Shown piece after piece: positions 48,450 through 60,000 of a stretch of DNA of 60,000 nucleotides (position 1 is the stretch's first letter; the number at the start of each line of letters is the position of its first letter). Location of the stretch: positions 312,001 to 372,000 of the forward strand of contig NC_092561.1 in NCBI RefSeq assembly GCF_037975245.1. The letters are read 5' to 3'. The DNA comes from Apostichopus japonicus. Its lineage: Eukaryota; Echinodermata; Holothuroidea; Aspidochirotida; Stichopodidae. The notes under the pieces were generated by a model. The model saw only the letters and a list, made by a program, of their open reading frames with translations, did no database searches and was not told the DNA's origin. Made by a program: the position numbers and the translations under genes.

Positions 48450-49383
48450 TAATTATATTTCATCGTCACGATTCCTGGAAGGTCTTAACATTAAAAATTA
48501 CTTCAGAAGATGTAATCAGGCATGAATAGTGGTAAAGTGCATTACGCATTGTTTTTATCTTTGAGCGGTCAATTCAAGTGAGATATAAAGAACGTATACC
48601 ATTCACAAGCTCTTGACTAGTTAATATTGATACCACTTAATTCTGTTTAATGGGGCATCTTTCAAATTGCTTTGAGAAACTTCCTAACACCACTGGTTTC
48701 AAAAGAGAGAAAGACGTGGAAAAGGGTCATGCTTATACATGCATGAGTTAGTTGATTACGACCAAATGAAATAATGCATTTGCGAGCAAAATACGTAATT
48801 GTGTGTAAGTCAATTACAAATTATTTAGATATGGAAAATGTTATGTTTATTCAATCAAAAGTTACTTAATGTCGGAATCGTTAGATGTCCTAGAAAAGTT
48901 GCGAAAGCGCAGACAAAAATATCAAATATGCTATAGTAATTATCTTAGTCAAGCAGATCTTCAAGAGATCGTTCGGAGGAAATTCTAAGCATCCTGGTGG
49001 AATTTATAAGCAATTCCTGCATAGCGTTATCGAGATGTTGATTCTTGAAATTCGTACGAATTGCATCATGAATGAACTTGTAGCAAACAGGGGGTGATGT
49101 CTTAGTTGGACACTGGATGTAAATTGTAATGAACTTCTACAAGAAACTTTATCAGTGTGATTCTGTGACATCACAATTGTTTGCGTCATGTTCACTTTGC
49201 AAGCAAAATGTGTCATCTTCAAAAATTCAAAAATTGTTATATCGAAAGTATTAAGGAGGAATTGAACGTAGGATTCGGCAGGAAATTCCATCCTCACGGC
49301 CTCCTACAATTTTCATCTGCGTTATCATACCTTCATTTAAACATTTACTATTTAACATTATGAAATTTGAAATATGAAATATT
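48450..49383. other. Non-coding, nothing recognised
   Basis: No supported gene or repeat. Confidence 0.5.
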
Positions 49384-49470
49384 ATGATCATCATCATCGC
49401 CATCGTCATCATCACCATCACCACCACCACCACCATCATCATCATGATCATCATCATCATCATCATTATC

Positions 49471-49520
<50 letters not shown>

Positions 49521-49521
49521 G

Positions 49522-49577
<56 letters not shown>

Positions 49578-49599
49578 TATCATCATTATCATCATTATC

Positions 49600-49631
<32 letters not shown>

Positions 49632-49678
49632 CATTATTATCATCATTATTATCATCATTATTATTATTATTATTATTT
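49384..49678. repeat. (ATC)n / (ATT)n trinucleotide array
   Basis: About 295 bp of ATC repeats grading into ATT at the right. The long His, Ile and Met ORFs across it are artefacts. Confidence 0.97.
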
Positions 49679-50478
49679 TGCGAACCAAGTAGATTTAAGT
49701 AGCAGATTTCATCAGTGTTTCCATCAACATATTAGTTATTCATTTCAAGGGATATAATATGCCATGAAGGTATGGGGTGGTTTGTGCTCCTATGGAGGAA
49801 ATCTTGTCTTTATTGTCTTCGTGCATATGTTCTGCCTCTATACTCTACGTCACTGCTATCCTTTTTCTGAAGCCCATTTTCTATTCTGGACGTTGTAATA
49901 GACATCTCATTCTTGAGCGAAGAAATGCTTTTTTTTGTACTCATTTAGTAGCCATTGTTGCAGTTTTCTCGTTTTTCGTATCATCGGCATAGTAACAATC
50001 ATTAAGTTTATTTCCTTGTAAATTGTCATTTGTCCAAACAAATCAGTTAAGAGAATAGTATTCAGAGGTAAGCTAAAACCAATGTACGCAATTAATAAGT
50101 TTCCTATAACTTTGTATAGGTCCCAATTTGCATTATGTTATACATTCGTGCTCTTTACGATTTATTCAAAGCCAACAAACGAATGGAGCCAGAGATTTGA
50201 ATGAAACAAAGATTAAATAATCCAATAAATATGAAACTGTAATCGTTTTATCTGCAGGGTATGAGCTGAAAAAAACAAATACAAATTAAAAGAACTGTAG
50301 ACGAGGGATGACCACCGTAGTGCAAAAGAGGAACCACAACATATTCTGTTGATGATCAAGTGACTTTGGTTTTTATCTAGCCCTTTTATACCGTTAATTC
50401 AATGTGACAATTAAAAATGTTGCTATAACAAATAAATGACACAGTTTTGTTTTACATTTTCTCATTTATTTCGATAAG
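49679..50478. other. Non-coding, region upstream of the Ras-like gene
   Basis: A pyrimidine-rich acceptor (CTCATTTATTTCGATAAG) ends at 50478, so an upstream non-coding exon of the Ras-like gene is likely farther left. No promoter motif could be assigned. Confidence 0.4.
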
Positions 50479-50502
50479 GGTTTCGACCAGTTCATAACTA
50501 AT

Positions 50503-50629
50503 ATGAGTAGAAGACGAGCTTCCACTATCAGTGGAGGATTTGATGTCAGAAAACATAAGTCCGGAAACAAAACGCCTCAGCTAACCTTCCGAATCGTCGT
50601 GGTCGGAGCACCTGGCGTTGGTAAAACAG
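50503..50629 (+). CDS. Ras-like small GTPase (RERG/RASL11/RASL12-type), first coding exon
   Basis: ATG at 50503 opens 42 codons ending at the donor G|GTGAGT in phase 1. The first 30 or so residues are basic and Ser/Thr-rich (MSRRRASTISGG...). They lead into a beta strand (FRIVVV) and the P-loop GAPGVGKT, which binds the phosphates of GTP. A Pro sits where Ras itself has Gly12, and Thr replaces Ser17. The next exon at 58998-59054 joins in phase and continues with ALTVRY. Divergent Ras relatives such as RERG, RASL11 and RASL12 have short N-terminal extensions and often lack the C-terminal lipid-anchor box, which cannot be checked because the 3' end is outside the window. The frame is open upstream to 50479, so the start is probable rather than proven. 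Confidence 0.85.
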
Positions 50630-53600
50630 GTGAGTCGATCAACATATATAGTTATAAGTGACTTCATTGGGTTAAACATAAAAATTGAGTATGTCGGACT
50701 GAGAGCTATAGCTATTTTACGACGTTAAGCATCCACTTATTATACGTCAGAGAAGTAGACTAGCCTTATTACTTAACAACTCCCTGCTTGAATACACTTC
50801 ACGCCGGGTGGCTATCCAATTAACAGTTCGTGCTCATTCCGGATTTTTACAATTTCAATGATCATTTCTGATGTAAAACAGATTCCTCTTTGATGAAAAC
50901 CTACTTTGGTCGGCACGGGCTCGCGCCCTGCACGACCTCCTGACTGCTATAGGTTGCATTGCTTCTATAATGCCATCGCCTTTAACCACTCCACCATGGG
51001 AATGCATAAGGGTATTATAGACTATACGTATTAGTATATGACCCCTGGAGAAGAAACACACTTAGTGTGGAGTTTTGGAGTTGTGAAGTGTTCTAAATGA
51101 AGAGTGCCCGTTAAATCTTTGGAGTGTGAATAATTTATAATGATTTCAGAACATGACTATGTAGATGCGCTTGTGTTTTTGAAGAAACGATGGTGCCAAG
51201 GTATTGATTGAATCAGCATCTTGATGTCAAACATGTTGTACCCCCTGAATAATTCTGAAAAACAGTAGACTTTGGGTATCATATACTATCATTTCAATAT
51301 ATGATTATGACTTGTTTGCTTATGAAGATACGTCAATGACTTGTCAGAAGAAAAAAAAAAACACAGATCCGTAAGGTTACAAAGAAATCTTTCTGCTTTA
51401 ATTGGTGAAACTGTCGACTAACCCTTGGTCAGAGTAGAACATTCAATGGATGTGTCATACCGCTAGATCAATTTCATTTCTTGAATTGATAGATACTTAA
51501 TAACTGCAAAATCGTCTTTTACGTCGCACGTGCTTTCACATACAAGCTATAAAAAGTAAAACCTGCGAAGACCGGACAAAATTTAGATCCAGTATTACAA
51601 GTGTTGGTATTATAATTCTTAGGTGCAGTCTTTTCTTTTCCTCTCTTGATTTGATTTTTTTAAATTATTTCTATCTCTGGGGAGGGGGGGGGGCGGAGTA
51701 CCACTGTACTACCTCTATTAAGTTTTCAAAGCCGAAATGAATGGTGATAAAGTAACTAAACATATCGATATGTTTCCAGTAAAAGGGTGGAATTAGATAG
51801 TAGGTAACAGTTCTGTGTTCTTTGCCCGAGGGTACTTAAACTTACATCATACTAGCTATCTGAGCCCTTTTTGCCTCTCCCTGAGATGAAATGCAATTAA
51901 GGATCTTTTAAAACCCGCATTAATGTATACATTTAGTGATATCCATTTTCTCCATAACCTTCGGAAACGTTGGCGAGGGAAGATGTCTAGCAATATGTCT
52001 AATAAACAGCTCGGATTATGAAAGAAAATGCACCCAGCAAATCCTAACGTGTAGCAAATCACAACGAGAATTTTGTTTCCAGAGAGGTTTATCATAGTAT
52101 AAGAAGAAGCATGATTTATACCTTTAATGACAAAGATAGTAGTGATGAGCAACTCCCCCCCCCCCCCCCCGAAAACATATAAGACTAACTCTTCCACGGC
52201 AGAGGAGGTATCCTGGTTTAAAAAAGCGTGTCACGTGACTACCATTTGAAATATGTTACATCATAGTGATTATAGGAGATGAAGCAGGTTTACCTTTTGT
52301 TTACTGTTTCATATTTTCCCAACGTGACTGTAAACGGTGTTGAATATGAAACCAACATCATTATTTAGGCTCATGTTTAGGACATCAACGACTTTTTTAG
52401 TATTTGGTATTTGCAAGAAACAAACATCTTAAGAAATAAAGAATTCCATTAAAAACTCAAGCATACGTGGCGCCTTGATATTTAGACTTGAACAAGTCAT
52501 TTTCTTGTATCAAACAAATATATTACAAAAAAGGAATACGTCTTTGTTAGCTGTTTGGGAAAGTTGACAATCAGATCAACTAATGATGTTGATTGGGTTT
52601 GAGGGATCTAGCGTGTGATCCACAATTTGCATTTTTATTGTGAGCAAAAGTAAAAAGTAATCCCTTTGTTTAGATTGATAAGAACAACATATTAAGTAGA
52701 GTAATACAATGTTATTCCAATGTGTTCTCCTTAAATTTTCATTTGCCTTCTGAACAATCGTGTCGGTGGAAGTATGTTATATCTACGTCCATATTTTACA
52801 CTCTAAGTTGCAAATGCTGAGAATTCACCTCAGAATTTCACTCTTATTGAAGAGTAGCGTGACCCAAAACGTTGCTCTAAACAAGGGGAAATTTACGCTT
52901 TGTTAGTATCTATACAGTTGAAGAATTTCCCTCTTCGTGGATATTAATATGTATTCAATGGAAAGGAATGATTGGCAATTATTATTTCTTGTGACACGCG
53001 ACCACCTAACACGATGTCACTTTTGTACCGGTTGTTGTTGTTGTTGTGTTTTTTGATTTGCAAACAAATAAAGTTTCCTGAAAGAGTTTTAACATGATAT
53101 TGGAAACTATAAATAGCCATCCATATATGGGCTAATTTAACATGCGATTAAAGGTGAATGACAACGTGACACTTTCGAGGAAGACAAAAATATTGCAGAT
53201 TGTTTGCTGAAAATTCCGTTTCCAATGTACTGCCTCTTAGGTATTGACAGATGACTTGGTAATTAACTAAACCCAATCGATGAATGTACAATATCAGTAT
53301 ACTTATCCGAACATAGTAGATAAACTACAATATTTTATATATTAACAATGTAGCAAGCTGGTTAACATATATCATTTTAAGATACCAGACTTCTATATCC
53401 CGTTAAACTATAGAAATAACTCTGTTTTCACATACTATAGTTATACAACGAATGACGAGTTAGGAACGATAGAAATACAGATTAACCACTTGTCCTACAT
53501 TTTATCCACCTATTCCGATATAGCCTATCGTTTCAAAATTTGACTGTGGGCTTTCAGATGACCATTCTGGTCCCAAAGGAAAATTTCGATAAGGAAATTT

Positions 53601-54045
53601 TAATCTCTCAAACTGTTTTATCTAGAACAAATACCTGAGGCAATACATCTACCGTATACTATTTGAATTGGCTTCCGTTGAGTATGATGGTTTATGCATA
53701 AGATAATGAAAACACAACCATAAGGAGCAACAATAAAAGTCAACGTGATTTAAGTTCGGGAATCATTTAATCTGAGAGCAATGCCTCTATACGTTGTGTC
53801 TCACTTGGTATAGCGCAACCACGATGTCTCAAAATGATTTCCAATGAAGATCTGCTCGCTGTGAGTTTTTATGTAGAGCATACAGGCCTTTAATATTACT
53901 AGAATAGTTCATAGTTCACTTTATGGTTTGTCATGCAAAGGGGAATCTTAATCTAGGTATATTTGGTGAAACTAAGCACACAATTCCTACGTGCTTTATC
54001 GAATGCTATGCGTCGGAATTTTATATTTTCAACTTGTATAGCAGG
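50630..54045. other. Intron of the Ras-like gene, left part
   Basis: Within the 8.4-kb intron. It holds a tRNA-derived SINE head (50905-50998), homopolymer G and C runs (51683, 52147) and otherwise unrecognised AT-rich sequence. Confidence 0.6.
50905..50998 (-). mobile_element. Degenerate tRNA-derived SINE head
   Basis: The minus strand reads like a tRNA(Ser)-type head: TGGTGGAGTGGTTAAAGGCG (box A region), then GGGCGCGAGCCCGTGCCGACC (box B region). The anticodon arm is degraded and there is no intact gene. Confidence 0.45.
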
Positions 54046-54353
54046 CCAGCCGATTCATACAGAGATTACAGTTACTACTGTAAATCTTAAAATGTTGTAC
54101 TACAGTAAATACTGGATCGTGCTGACAACTCTGATAAATCGGTAGCATGTGCTCTTAGGTTTACAGTAAGAACTGAGGATATGTGTAATCCCAATAAATC
54201 CCAACAACTGGATTTGTTGGAATTACACATATCCTCAGTTCTTACTGTAATCCTGATAACACATGCTACCGATTAATAACACGATCCAGTTCTTACTGCG
54301 GTACAAAACTTTAAGAATTACAGTAGTAACTGCGTTCTCTGTGTGTATCGGGT
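54046..54353. mobile_element. Fold-back element (copy 2), inside the Ras-like intron
   Basis: Nearly the whole 308 bp is an inverted repeat: CCAGCCGATTCATACAG at one end and CTGTGTGTATCGGGTG at the other, with CTGAGGATATGTGTAAT and its inverse at the centre. It is very similar to 37448-37749. Confidence 0.8.
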
Positions 54354-54371
54354 GAGCAGGCAGATACGATG

Positions 54372-54442
<71 letters not shown>
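54372..54442. repeat. (TA)n microsatellite
   Basis: About 70 bp of pure TA, just right of the fold-back element. Confidence 0.95.
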
Positions 54443-54445
<3 letters not shown>

Positions 54446-55803
54446 TGATAAGAATGTTTTTTTTTTCTATTTTGAGCTTTTTTACTTGATTGTTTTAAGT
54501 TGCCCTCAGATGAAATACAGTTCTGACTTTCACTAAACAGGTGTATTAATAATCCAATATTATTCATCACTAATGTATATACGAATACTAACTGTAAGGA
54601 GCCATAGGGTAAAATAGGAGCTCCGCATATGCCGGTTATCTGTTATTGTGAGTATAAGAATTAGCAGAGATCTTTCAATGGCTACTTAGCGTTATATACA
54701 ATGTATGACATTCTTGCCTGCAAGGAACTACACAATATCCTTGTTTCCATTAAAGTTTGGACATCCAACTCAAACGAGAAAACAAACGTAGGCAGTTAAC
54801 CATTCCTTTCTACGGAACAATATATTATGCAATGTAGAGTTATTTGTATCCATTTAATAACTCGTCAAACCGACGAGATTTAGATATGCCAGGCAATGAG
54901 ATGTTGCTGAATTACCTGCTAACATTGCAGTTTGCTGTGAGACTTAAATACAGATTAAAATAACGTATAAGAACAGTTCTTGTGAAAAAGTCGTTTCTTG
55001 TTTGTTCTTGCTACGTGAATATGCTTCCGAACATATATCACACAAACACGAAGTTAACATTACATTACATTACATTTACTGTGAAAATGCGCAATTGTTT
55101 TGATTAGTTGACATACATATGATATACAAAATTGTTTTATTTAACGATGCATTTGACCTTAAGAGCCACTTTTACATATAGTTAATTTTATTTTCTTGAT
55201 ATCAGTTAAGACTAGCAACCAACCAACCAACCACCCCCCCCCCCACAAAAAAAAAACGTATCATAAAAATTTCCTTAATTTTCATCTTCAGGTGAGAAAA
55301 TGAAGTTTGATGATGAATTGATGATGTAGATGTCGAAGATAAACATCCTACAAGTATCTATGCATACACCTACACAGCAAACGTGAGAAGAATTCTAATT
55401 GCTTGTTCCGTTGAGGAGAAACACTACAAAAGTTAAGCGGAGTTACTAAAATTAGCAACAAGATAACTCCAAATAACGGCTTGTCTGTATGTTGAGTCCT
55501 CAAAAAAAAAAAAAACATAAAAAATAAGAAGATTATTTTCGTCTTTACCTCAGTTATTAGGCTCCTGTACCCGAAGACGAATATTTGCAAGGATACGTCG
55601 TGAATTGACATCTTACTGTACTTCCGTAAATGACGTCAAACGTTTCGTCACTCAATTTCAACATTTTATCTATTTCTTGGTTGCTCCGTGTGTGAAGCTC
55701 GTACCAAAAAACTTTGTCCCGTGCATTTCGTTCAAATATTTTGTTTCTTTACTTAGTTGATTTGCAATAGCAGATTCGACAGACATTTATTTTAAACCAA
55801 ATG

Positions 55804-55805
<2 letters not shown>
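54443..55805. other. Intronic, nothing recognised
   Basis: Contains a poly-C/A patch near 55230. No supported exon. Confidence 0.5.

Positions 55806-55880
<75 letters not shown>
55806..55880. repeat. (TA)n microsatellite
   Basis: About 73 bp of pure TA. Confidence 0.95.
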
Positions 55881-55882
<2 letters not shown>

Positions 55883-56510
55883 AAGTTCATAAATATGTTA
55901 TAACTTAAAAAATACATAATAATTCTAACATTAGTAGATTAATTAACGAAAGACCGTTAACCAACGAGCACCATTCGAATCTGTAAAATTGATAAAATGG
56001 ACATCACTTGTGTTACATTTTAAATATAAATTATGTAACAACATGATATAGTAAAATTATAATACACTAAAGCCTGGATGATCCGGAAAGATTTTAATTT
56101 GGATACTGACTTATTCGGATTCGAAATTCTACAAATTCAATATAATATTCAGATGCGTAGCTATATGGGCGCTTCAGACAGTTCATTGAACTTGTCCCCC
56201 CAATGTCCAGGGTCCAAGGGCAGTGCTTCCGAAATTTGCATAAACGAAGTAAGTACCAACAAGTCAATATCCTAGTTTGTTTTGTTTCACTAACAACTGA
56301 CCTATATCATTGTACCTAATTAAACATGTTTTATATTGCAGTTTAGATGAAGAAAGGGTTAAGGGACGCATCTCTTACTCTTTAACCGGGGTCTCTAAAG
56401 CCGCAGCTACGGCACTAAATATATTTCACAATCATTAACAAACTTTGTACGGAGAAATGCAGTTGTGAAACTGCACTAAAGCGTAAATGGTGATTTTCTA
56501 ATCCGAAGTG
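55881..56510. other. Intronic, nothing firm
   Basis: A short open segment at about 56150-56249 ends at GTAAGT, but its phases cannot be inserted between the two Ras-like exons. Confidence 0.4.
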
Positions 56511-56582
56511 TCGGTGCTGTGGCTGAGTGGATAAAGGCGGTGACATTTGAAGCAATGAGGCTCAGCAATCGGGAGGTTCGGG

Positions 56583-57964
56583 CAATGACGGACTGGCCAC
56601 AGGGGCATTTGGGCAATGCCCGGTGGCCTGGTGGGCTGGGGAGCCTGGTAAAAAATAACAGCCCATTTTCACAGTATAGTTAATATGTACAAATATATTT
56701 TTTAACTGTGGGAATCAGCTCATGAAATCACCATGTTACTTCTGTTAGTTCGTAACAAAAGAACGTGCTATTGGCAACCCGTCGTGCTAATATTTTTACG
56801 ACAAGATATACAAGTACGGTGACCAATGCATTCGACATATACATAGCATTGGCAGAGAATACAGATTTTATTAATCTCAAGGGCGGCGGAAGCACTTTTA
56901 ATCTGGGGGGGGGGGGGGGCACCAACGTCGAAGGGCACTTTGCAGAAATTCGATTGGACTGATGCAGCCTGATATTTAGTACCCTTCATAACTCTTATTG
57001 TATTATCTTATTTGCGTATACACATCACTCCATCAACGCCACCCCCCCCCCCCCTCAAGGAAACAATGCATACTAGCACTGCAGTATCTAATGTGCAAAT
57101 TGGGAAACAAGGAAAACGACAAAATGAGGTGAAATCATTATAAAGTCCAAGTTCCTGCACACGCGATCGATACATGCATGAAAGTAAATAAAATATGTCA
57201 AAGTACTGAAAGAAAAGTAATTTTCTATGTGTTTTTCAATGGTTAAACTGATATTATTATGATCATATTATTGTAACGACTTTGCCAATAATCAATTTGG
57301 AAGGGTTATAACACGGCAAATGATTGTATGTTATTGGCATGCGATGTAATAACCAACGCATGCCTATATGATATGCACATTAACATGTTGAACGCGCGCG
57401 TAGCGCTTGAAAAATGTTGGTAATATTTTTCGGGCAAGTCGTTACAGCCCCCCCCCCCCCCCAAATCAAATTGGGCTCCTACGCCTGTGGTAGTAAACAT
57501 TTAAAACTTCCCGAAATATTTCATTCGACGTGGGTTTCGCTTTGTAAACTCTTTTTTTATTTAGAAATTTTTATGTAGAAAAAGGGCACATTTTTAATCT
57601 GAGGAAAAGTGGGGTGCACGTGCCCCCTGTGCCCCCCCCCCCGGTTCCGCCGCCCTTGATTAATCTGCACCTCGTCCTTCAGAAAACGAAGTAAAACAAG
57701 GTAAAGTCTTATTAGATTATTTGGATATCACTCAGTAGCTAAGTCCTGAGAGATTATGTATGAATAAAAATGACCCACATATACAGTAGGGTATTTGGTT
57801 ATCAAATTAGACGAATGTTAGTCGACGACTTTGAGTATTTGTCCCCGGTTTACCGATTTCGCGAAATAGATCCCTATAATATATCCTAAATATCATATCA
57901 ATGAATAATGGGCCCGTCTAGGTAAAAAATGCCCGGGCCGGTTTTAACACCCAGTCCGCCACTG
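56583..57964. mobile_element. hAT-like DNA transposon, non-autonomous
   Basis: Ends CAATGACGGACTGGCC and (reverse complement) CAGTGGCGGACTGG are typical hAT-type inverted ends. The element is flanked by a perfect 8-bp duplication, GGTTCGGG (56575-56582 and 57965-57972). No transposase ORF. It contains another element at 56878-57658. Confidence 0.85.
56878..57658. mobile_element. Second hAT-like element nested in the first
   Basis: Perfect inverted ends CAAGGGCGGCGGAA and TTCCGCCGCCCTTG, with a perfect 8-bp duplication ATTAATCT (56870-56877 and 57659-57666). G- and C-runs lie just inside both ends. A further GGCGTAGGAGCCC-like transposon end near 57475 suggests a third, partial insertion inside. 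Confidence 0.85.
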
Positions 57965-58245
57965 GGTTCGGGTTCGATCCTCGGCCGGGTCATAGTAAGG
58001 TGGGTTTTTCATCCAAGAGCAATCTACAGTTTTCCCATCTGCAATGCATGACTTTCTAAATTGAATAGATTCCAAATTTGAGTTGAAATGTTGAACTGGA
58101 AGACACCCGACGTGTAAGTTGTAATCCTTAAGCCCTTGCAGGTTTCTCCCACATTTTTGATCGCTTAAGCGTCGTTAAAAGAACTGCTGATTATTATTTG
58201 TGTTATTATTAATAATATTATTGTTATTATACTATTATAAGTGTC

Positions 58246-58997
58246 AAAGTGTTAACAAAATCCAAGTTCTACTGCCCTCATACTTTGATATAGAACTTAA
58301 CATTAACTACATTTGAAGACAATTTTTAGATAGCTAAATTTCCCATTTATCGCAAATCATTGCTTAAAAGAAAGTAATTGCGTTTTTATAATGGATAATA
58401 TACAACTTACCGGTAGGTTAAACCAAGAAACATCCACTTTAAGTAAAATTTCCTTCATGCATACAGACCTAAAAAAAAAATTCACCTACTTAATTCAAGG
58501 TGTCAAAATTATTCTAACTAACGTTCAGTTAGTAAAGTTATGACCAAATAAACTTAATTTGTAGAACAAAAATACTGCCTGCATTGGATCTAATCATGAA
58601 CTATTTTAGTTGACAATGGTCATTGTTTTAACCCGGAATGATCTCTGAAATGAGATACAAAATTTACTAATAATACTACCGTTGACTAATAGGTCTTTAT
58701 ATGTTCAGGATATATGCGAAAATCTAACTTTAAAAAAATGTTAATAAGGTTGCAACTAACCCTTTCCACAAAGTGAATAATAAAGATAATGGTTTTTAAA
58801 TGTTGTGTTTAACAATGTTTGTGTTGTGCAGCGCCCATATTCCATCTATGGTTACACAAGGGTTTTATGAGTTGACAAAAAAAAACAAGCTAGTGTAATG
58901 TAATAGGTACAGATGAAACGTTCGAAACCCTTCACAAAAGGTCGTTTGTACTCTTCTAGTTACATCTTTATTCCTACCATGGTTTCTTCTTTTACAG
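58246..58997. other. Intron of the Ras-like gene, right part
   Basis: AT-rich and unrecognised up to the acceptor TCTTCTTTTACAG at 58997. Confidence 0.6.
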
Positions 58998-59054
58998 CAT
59001 TAACCGTTCGATATACCACCCGTCGGTTTATTGGTGAATATGATCCTACGTTAG
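58998..59054 (+). CDS. Ras-like small GTPase, second coding exon
   Basis: A 57-bp exon between acceptor TTCTTTTACAG and donor TTAG|GTAAGT, entering and leaving in phase 1. It completes the P-loop exon as GKT-ALTVRYTTRRFIGEYDPTL. This matches the helix after the P-loop and the switch I/effector region of RERG- and RASL12-type proteins, which share the R.L(T/S)KRFI.EYDP.L pattern, and includes the Thr that coordinates magnesium. The next exon (switch II, normally with a DTAG-like motif) is not in the window. Confidence 0.85.
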
Positions 59055-60000
59055 GTAAGTTAAAAATTTACATTTCCTTGGTCGGATTTTAAGCTTATTA
59101 AATAAGCCAAACCTTAGACCATATCAACATATTTTAAAGCGACCAATGCCATTGACTTTCTGGGTTCTCTTTCCATAATGTAAGTTCCGGAAGGAAGTAA
59201 CCACTCTTCAAAATAAAAGATGAATTCGGCAGCCCACTCACAGTAATGGAGAAATTACAAGATCGTGGTAGTAATAACAGTTGATATTAATATAAAGGGG
59301 GAAAAAGGGGGAAAGAGATATGTGTTACTAATCACGTGGATCAAATAACCGTGCTTCATATGTTGATCAGTGGCTATGTATATATATAGTATTATGTAGG
59401 CGAACAAAGTGCCTTGGCATTATGAAGATGTCAATTCGCAGACCCAGAGTACATGGCTTGATCAGTTTGTACTGTGAAAAAGAGACAACCGTTAATCAGT
59501 ATAAACTGAAGTGTGTTATTACACCGTAACACATGTTAGACCTGTCAGTACATTCTACTGTGGTAAAATTACTAACAGACGAATTCATTACCAAAAGGCT
59601 GTTTCAACTTATGACTAGTTAGGAGTCTAAACATCTGTCCCTGTGTTTGACTTTTAAGTATACCTTGTAAAGATGGTTCAAGTTACAGATTTTAAGCATT
59701 GTGCAGTAAAGTGTCATCCACTTTATGTTCAAATGTGGACAAAATGATTGGCGAAACCTATCGAAAAGACTGGTTAGTCCAGTCAATCAGTATGCATTAT
59801 GGATTGTGTGTTTAGTATATGCCTGTAAGTCCTTCTCAGAAGCAACTGGTCATTAATGTAACACATGATAAGTAATTATAACACACATCAGAGTTTGACT
59901 GTTTAACGGGTACTCACCTTTACTAGTTTTAACTGGTAAAGCCACGAGAATCGAGTGGTGATTCGCAGCATAAAGCATATCGTTGCATGTACAAGGAAAA
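59055..60000. other. Next intron of the Ras-like gene
   Basis: No DTAG-like or NKxD-like segment was found to the right edge, so the gene continues beyond it. Confidence 0.55.

Larger units (their letters stand above)
56511..58245 (+). mobile_element. tRNA-derived SINE, split by a hAT-like element
   Basis: The left part (56511-56582) is a tRNA-like head with box A TGGCTGAGTGG. The box B (GGTTCGATCC) is completed only after the insertion, at 57971. The body runs to a TTAT-rich tail ending near 58245. Removing 56583-57964 and one 8-bp GGTTCGGG restores an unbroken tRNA-like head. Confidence 0.8.

Noticed and set aside
49251-49757. Long poly-His, poly-Ile and poly-Met ORFs on both strands
   Set aside because: They are simple translations of the ATC/ATT trinucleotide array.
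56150-56249. Plus-strand open segment ending in GTAAGT within the Ras-like intron
   Set aside because: Its acceptor is weak, and it cannot be spliced between the two phase-1 Ras-like exons without breaking the frame.

Overview
The window looks like intron-rich, AT-rich metazoan nuclear DNA. It has no prokaryotic operon structure: coding signal is confined to short ORFs with eukaryotic splice sites, separated by long non-coding stretches, (TA)n arrays and many interspersed repeats. The repeat mix (Penelope-like element with a GIY-YIG endonuclease, hAT-type DNA transposons, non-LTR LINE remnants, several tRNA-derived SINEs) suits a marine invertebrate, possibly an echinoderm; that placement is inference.

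The best-supported host gene is on the + strand at the right. Two exons of a Ras-superfamily GTPase (RERG/RASL11/RASL12-like) lie at 50503-50629 (P-loop) and 58998-59054 (switch I side). They are separated by an 8.4-kb phase-1 intron, and the gene continues past the right edge. Other host genes are seen only as candidate exons found by splice sites and phase. (i) A minus-strand set of a signal-peptide exon (22699-22776) and two acidic exons (6414-6469, 5734-5970) has compatible phases and could encode a secreted precursor. (ii) A minus-strand tyrosine-rich chain lies at 43172-44256, with weaker possible exons on either side. (iii) A few lower-confidence + strand exons lie near 4.4-5.2 kb, 18-21.4 kb and 33.7 kb.

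Layout: 0-1.8 kb is a decayed LINE split by a SINE. 4.4-6.5 kb holds convergent candidate exons. 13.7-14.1 kb is a second LINE tail. 16.4-21.4 kb has TA arrays and a 2.46-kb DNA transposon with another element inside it. 23.6-30.4 kb is a Penelope-like locus: a full copy with two pseudo-LTRs fused head-to-head to a 5'-truncated copy, giving a nearly perfect palindrome with about 2.7-kb arms, flanked by a 13-bp direct repeat and lying beside an older relic. 30.4-50 kb is mostly intergenic or intronic sequence with SINEs, MITEs, fold-back elements and tandem repeats. 56.5-58.2 kb is a three-level nest: a tRNA-derived SINE split by one hAT-like element, itself split by another.

The most notable signals are the Penelope-like palindrome with three hammerhead-ribozyme-like motifs, the possible new secreted precursor gene, and a small family of fold-back elements with at least three members here. 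All coding calls outside the Penelope and Ras-like features are tentative because no alignment or transcript data were available.
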